64,000 nt of DNA from Hormiphora californensis (lineage: Eukaryota > Ctenophora > Tentaculata > Cydippida > Pleurobrachiidae), in NCBI GenBank assembly GCA_020137815.1, contig CM035362.1, positions 3,295,414-3,359,413 on the forward strand. Reading direction: 5' to 3'. The notes below the pieces were generated by a model, which was not told the DNA's origin, made no database searches, and saw only the letters and a list, made by a program, of their open reading frames with translations. This document shows, piece by piece, positions 60,360 through 64,000 of the stretch (position 1 is its first letter; each line of letters begins with the position of its first letter). The translations under genes and the position numbers were made by a program.

Positions 60360-61640
60360 AGAAGATGGGGTAATAAACTGTATATTATGTACGATAAACA
60401 ACAATAATATGCAGGATAGAGAGCACTAAGAGAGAGAACATAGGGAGAGAGGGAGAGAAAGAGATAGAGATGGAGAGGTAGAGAGAGAGAGATCAGGGAG
60501 AGAGGGTGAGAGAGAGAGAGAACACAGGGAGAGAGGGTGAGAATAAATAAAAGGATCGCGAATTGGAGAGGATTCTGGCCAGAATTCTCTCCGATCTGGG
60601 AGCCATTATTATATAACCCAGACTCCTACATAAAATATCTATACTCGTAGGTCACACACATATATTATAACACCTACCAAATTTATAACTTCGATTTACC
60701 GGACTCAAATTTAAGTATGCAGTTAAACCTAGATTTTCCGGAAGGATCGGGGGAAGGATTAAATTATAGTGTCCCGAAATACCAGCTGCGAAAACACGTC
60801 CTCCAATTTTGGAAAATGGAAAGTTACAATACAAGTTTCACACCGATATACCGGGAAACTCTTTCTCTAAGCAGTTGCATCCAGCTGCGTAAATCGTACA
60901 TCATATCAAATTATTCAAGCATGAATCTATTACATTTCTGGTGAAATAGTATTTACACTAGACTAAATACCCCGTGGGAATTCCCTTATCTCGACTGTGT
61001 GTCTATCTTGATACATACACGATTTACAAAATATATGTGTTTATCGTGTATGTGTTATTGTTTGTTTAGGTAAGCAAGCAGGGTGTGCGGCGGCAATCAC
61101 TGTATGACACAAGTGTTGTGACTGTTTTGCTGCTACTGCAACACTTCTGAGATGTTTAGTTGAATTAGTTGAATTGTAAATTTATTGTGTATTAGCAATA
61201 AGAACTTTGGTTACAATTTTCTTTGGATCAATAGTTGTTTAATCGCCTAGGCCTAGTAAAGTAATTAAGTAATCATATTCAAATTATTCAACTTATATAA
61301 TTAAGTAATGATAATGAAATTCAACTTATATTTGTACAGCCATGAGAGTTCAAGAAAACAAGTAGATCAGATTGATCAAGAGCTGGTGAAAGAGGGGCCG
61401 GCCGCACACAACACGCTATACCACCTAATTTGATTTGATTGAAGCTTGGGGTAGTACATCTCGAGCAGCGACTGAGTAAGTGTGTAGATTACAAGTTGAA
61501 CAGAGGGGGAAACAGTCTTAATCTCAGGTCCAGGTTCCGGCTATTTACCCAGCTGTGATCTGAGATCCTGCAGGGCTATTCCCTGAAATATCAAGGAATA
61601 GCCGTCACTGAGCCCTATTATAACGAACTCCTGCACTTGC
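60360..61640. other. Intergenic, GA-rich then AT-rich
   Basis: Irregular GAGAGA runs at 60425-60545, then AT-rich sequence; no gene seen. Confidence 0.5.
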
Positions 61641-61683
61641 ATTGACTAACAATGTGTTCGACTGTTATAGGCTGCACATTTTG

Positions 61684-63184
61684 ATGGATGGCACACGTTT
61701 GTTCCTGATCATATTCACCCTTCTCGGCCCTGTGGCATGGTCGTTAGCTGGAAACTGTGCACAGAATGTACACTTTGAATCCAGTACCTCGACACACTAC
61801 CTTATTGTGAGTATATTAAATCTCTCGACTTATCGCGATTATTTCAGCTGTATATATTTCCTAATTATAATTCCCGTTTTCAGGACAATGGCACATACGT
61901 AACGGAAACAAGGATCTCCTTTAGGATTGGGCTCAGAGAGACAGTATGTTTACAGGTGAGAGATCGTTGAGTAAGGGGTCCCTTAACAAAGTTTTAGTTG
62001 TTGAGTAAGTGTCTGATGTGGTCTAGGAGTTTCCAGACCCCAGTCAGACACATATACCCCTTGCTTAACTTGACAATTGTTCGACCCTCTCTCAAAAAGG
62101 GTTTGAACAAGAAAATATAATTGAGTTATCGTATGTATCGTACGTGGTACAATATGAAGATGATCATGGTCTATGGACAATCGATTAAGAGATTTCTAGT
62201 ATGCGTATAATGACATAATGTTCTGTGGAATGTTCTGTGGTAATGGATTGGAAACAAGAATATCTTTCCGGGTAGTTCATATAGTTGATATTAGTGCCAA
62301 AACATAGTTATCAAAACACCAACATACAGTGTTAGATAAAATACTCGGAAAAGGGGGAGAATTTATACCAGCTCTGGATGCATGACAAAAGTAAAATTAA
62401 AACTTCAAATAAATTGCAAATTCTAAGAAGTTCCTCAACTTTTGAAAAAAAATAAAACTCAATTTTTGGGATTTCTTTTTTGCTTCAAAAGTTGATGAAT
62501 AATTCTTAGAATTTCACTTTCTATTGTAGAAAAAATTACAGTCGGACCCCGATTTAGTGGCATCCACTAAATCGGGTTCAAATATTGTTAGTTTCCTATA
62601 TCGGGGGAAAAAATCCTGCCACTAAATCGGGGTGCCACTAAATCGGGGGCCACTAAATCGGGGTCCGACTGTAGTATGAATCTGGATCAATGACTTGACC
62701 AATCGGCTGTTTCAGTTCAGGAAAAGATGATCGGGACAATATCGTCAACAGTTCATAACAAAGGGGGACAGTACTGTACTGAGTCGTGCCTGAACCTCAG
62801 GTCCAGTGTACGGCTATTTTCCACTGAGACCTGAGATCTCATGTTTAAGTGACGGCTATTCCCTTAAATCTCAGGGAATAGCAGTCACTTAAACCTGAGG
62901 TTCAGGCATGACTCCCCCCCTCACTTTTTATCTTGTATGAACCTGCATCTGTTATTTTGTTGTGGGTGACAAAGAATTTTGGAGTCACGGCTGTTTCGAC
63001 ATATAGATATTATTTCAGTGAACACCTTACGTAAGGTAAGCTTACCGGAACAAGATTTATAATATATTCTCTGGCTGCTAATCTCACTTTCTCTCTCTCT
63101 CTTACACGCCATGATACTGATCAACAGTTGAGGGGGAAACCCACAGACGGGCAGATCACGGTTGTGGAAGAATGGTTTGGATAA
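61684..63184 (+). CDS. Very small secreted protein, three exons
   Basis: Predicted secreted protein of 83 residues; family not recognised. Exons 61684-61806, 61884-61955 and 63128-63184 join in phase 0. A signal peptide is clear (LFLIIFTLLGPVAWSLA). The mature part has NCAQNVHF, an NGT glycosylation site and VCLQLRGKP, with two cysteines. Donors are GTGAGT and GTGAGA. Intron 2 (1.17 kb) carries a pogo-like MITE and a foldback repeat. The short last exon (TDGQITVVEEWFG) is plausible but could be replaced by another exon. Confidence 0.5.
62012..62052. repeat. Dispersed GTGTCTGA hairpin
   Basis: GTGTCTGATGTGGTCTAGGA and inverse (CCAGACCCCAGTCAGACAC); relative of 55074-55140. Confidence 0.55.
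62539..62671. mobile_element. pogo-like MITE, AATCGGGG subtype
   Basis: CAGTCGGACCCCGATTTAGT to GGGGTCCGACTG with TA on both sides; close relative of 1919-2089. Confidence 0.85.
62781..62913. mobile_element. Foldback repeat with CCTGAACCTCAGG ends
   Basis: GAGTCGTGCCTGAACCTCAG and inverse, with two inverted GACGGCTATTCCCT-like blocks inside. Confidence 0.7.
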
Positions 63185-63245
63185 ATATCATGGATGAGAT
63201 TTGCCAAGCTAGACTGTGTAAAGGGAGGGTTAGATCATAACAAAT

Positions 63246-63401
63246 ATGAGATCTGTTCAGGATTAAATAGGGAGGAAGATTAGAAAAATATCTGGCGAGG
63301 TAAAGCAATGGACGCGAAACCCTGAGGTTTTCGGTTCGAGCCCGGCCCTCGCCTGATATTTTTCTAATTTTGCTCCCTATTTAATCCGGAACAGATCTCA
63401 T
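63246..63401. mobile_element. Foldback element with a tRNA-like core
   Basis: ATGAGATCTGTTCAGGATTA and GAAGATTAGAAAAATATC on the left are mirrored on the right. Between the arms sits a 60-nt tRNA-like sequence (63294-63353). Confidence 0.75.
63294..63353 (+). other. tRNA-like sequence (degenerate)
   Basis: A 7-bp acceptor-like stem (GGCGAGG with CCTCGCC), a T-arm with box B-like GGTTCGAGCCC, and a central stem-loop (GAAACC/GGTTTTC). The D arm is reduced (TAAAGCAATGG) and total length is 60 nt, shorter than a normal tRNA; the anticodon arm is abnormal. Probably a tRNA relic, not a working tRNA. Confidence 0.5.
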
Positions 63402-63576
63402 TCATGATATTGAACAGCTATAAACCTAAGCTGAGATATGCAATGAAATTTGGGCAAATAATTTAAATAGCCTGGACTGAAGATTCATTTACCGGACGCT
63501 ACAAGTTAAGTATGTACAAGTGCAACATGAATATTTCATTGCATTTATGACTACTGTTGGTCATAGTGTTGGTACA

Positions 63577-63579
63577 CTC

Positions 63580-63639
<60 letters not shown>

Positions 63640-63785
63640 TACCTCTAGAGAGATATCTATGCGTTCCCATACTAGATAATCTCTCATCGCCCCTCTCCTT
63701 CTCTCTCCCCCTCGCCCTCTCTCTCCTCTCTCTCTCCCCGCTCTCTCTTCTCTATCTTTCTCTCTCTCGCCCCTCTCTCTCTTTT
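63577..63785. repeat. GA tract followed by CT tract
   Basis: (GA)n at 63577-63634 and an irregular CTCTCT tract at 63690-63785 form another inverted low-complexity pair. Confidence 0.85.
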
Positions 63786-64000
63786 CGGCAATCTGCTAGA
63801 AACCGAGATGGTATCCTTCTTCTTTTTTTTTTTTTTGATACTTTTGATTGTTTTGTCATGAATACGTCAGTCATCCCAGGAACTCGACCCACCGTTTATT
63901 GAAACCCGGCTCCAACACACCCTCAGACAAGAGTTTCTGTTTGGTGCTTGATATCCAGGTGTAGGGGGACGGTCTGGGATAATCACTGAGACGGAGGTCC

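Overview
The window is nuclear DNA from an intron-rich animal. The evidence is spliced genes with GT-AG introns and consistent phases, metazoan families (tetraspanin, rhodopsin-type receptor, SLC22 carrier, BTB-BACK-kelch protein, Ig/FN3 receptor), and abundant small foldback transposons and microsatellites. Short introns, close gene spacing and many MITEs fit a marine invertebrate, possibly a non-bilaterian such as a sponge, but the species cannot be fixed from the sequence alone. I assembled every gene model by hand from splice motifs and phase agreement.

Layout. 0.4-0.9 kb: a small intronless ORF with one frameshift. 1-11 kb: no convincing gene; pogo-like MITEs, three large foldback elements, a (TCTG)n array and a minisatellite. 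11.5-12.7 kb (-): a four-exon gene for a small basic protein. 13.9-15.0 kb (+): a five-exon secreted Cys-containing protein. 16.7-18.9 kb (-): an SLC22-type carrier with two frameshifts at its 3' end. 19.3-25.1 kb (+): a 14-exon kelch-like gene whose intron 6 holds a 1.1 kb terminal-inverted-repeat element. 25.7-28.3 kb: MITEs, a telomere-like tract and a degenerate tandem repeat. 28.4-33.9 kb (+): a six-exon tetraspanin; its first intron contains a complete six-exon secreted-protein gene on the opposite strand. 34.7-39.4 kb (-): a 14-exon class A GPCR convergent with the tetraspanin. 40-50 kb: repeat-rich, including minisatellites with 7-, 18- and 29-bp units. 50.1-55.9 kb (-): an eight-exon single-pass receptor with Ig-like and FN3 domains. 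56-61 kb: foldback elements and one unresolved gene. 61.7-63.2 kb (+): a three-exon small secreted protein. 63.2-63.4 kb: a foldback element with a tRNA-like core.

The genes do not form a pathway. Several (tetraspanin, GPCR, Ig/FN3 receptor, SLC22, secreted proteins) act at or outside the plasma membrane, but nothing shows that they cooperate.

The most striking theme is the link between repeats and splice junctions. Short tandem duplications span splice sites in at least four places. Three pogo-like MITEs end 2-7 nt from the donor motif, and two copies of a hAT-like MITE (8-bp target duplications) lie 14-19 nt upstream of acceptors.
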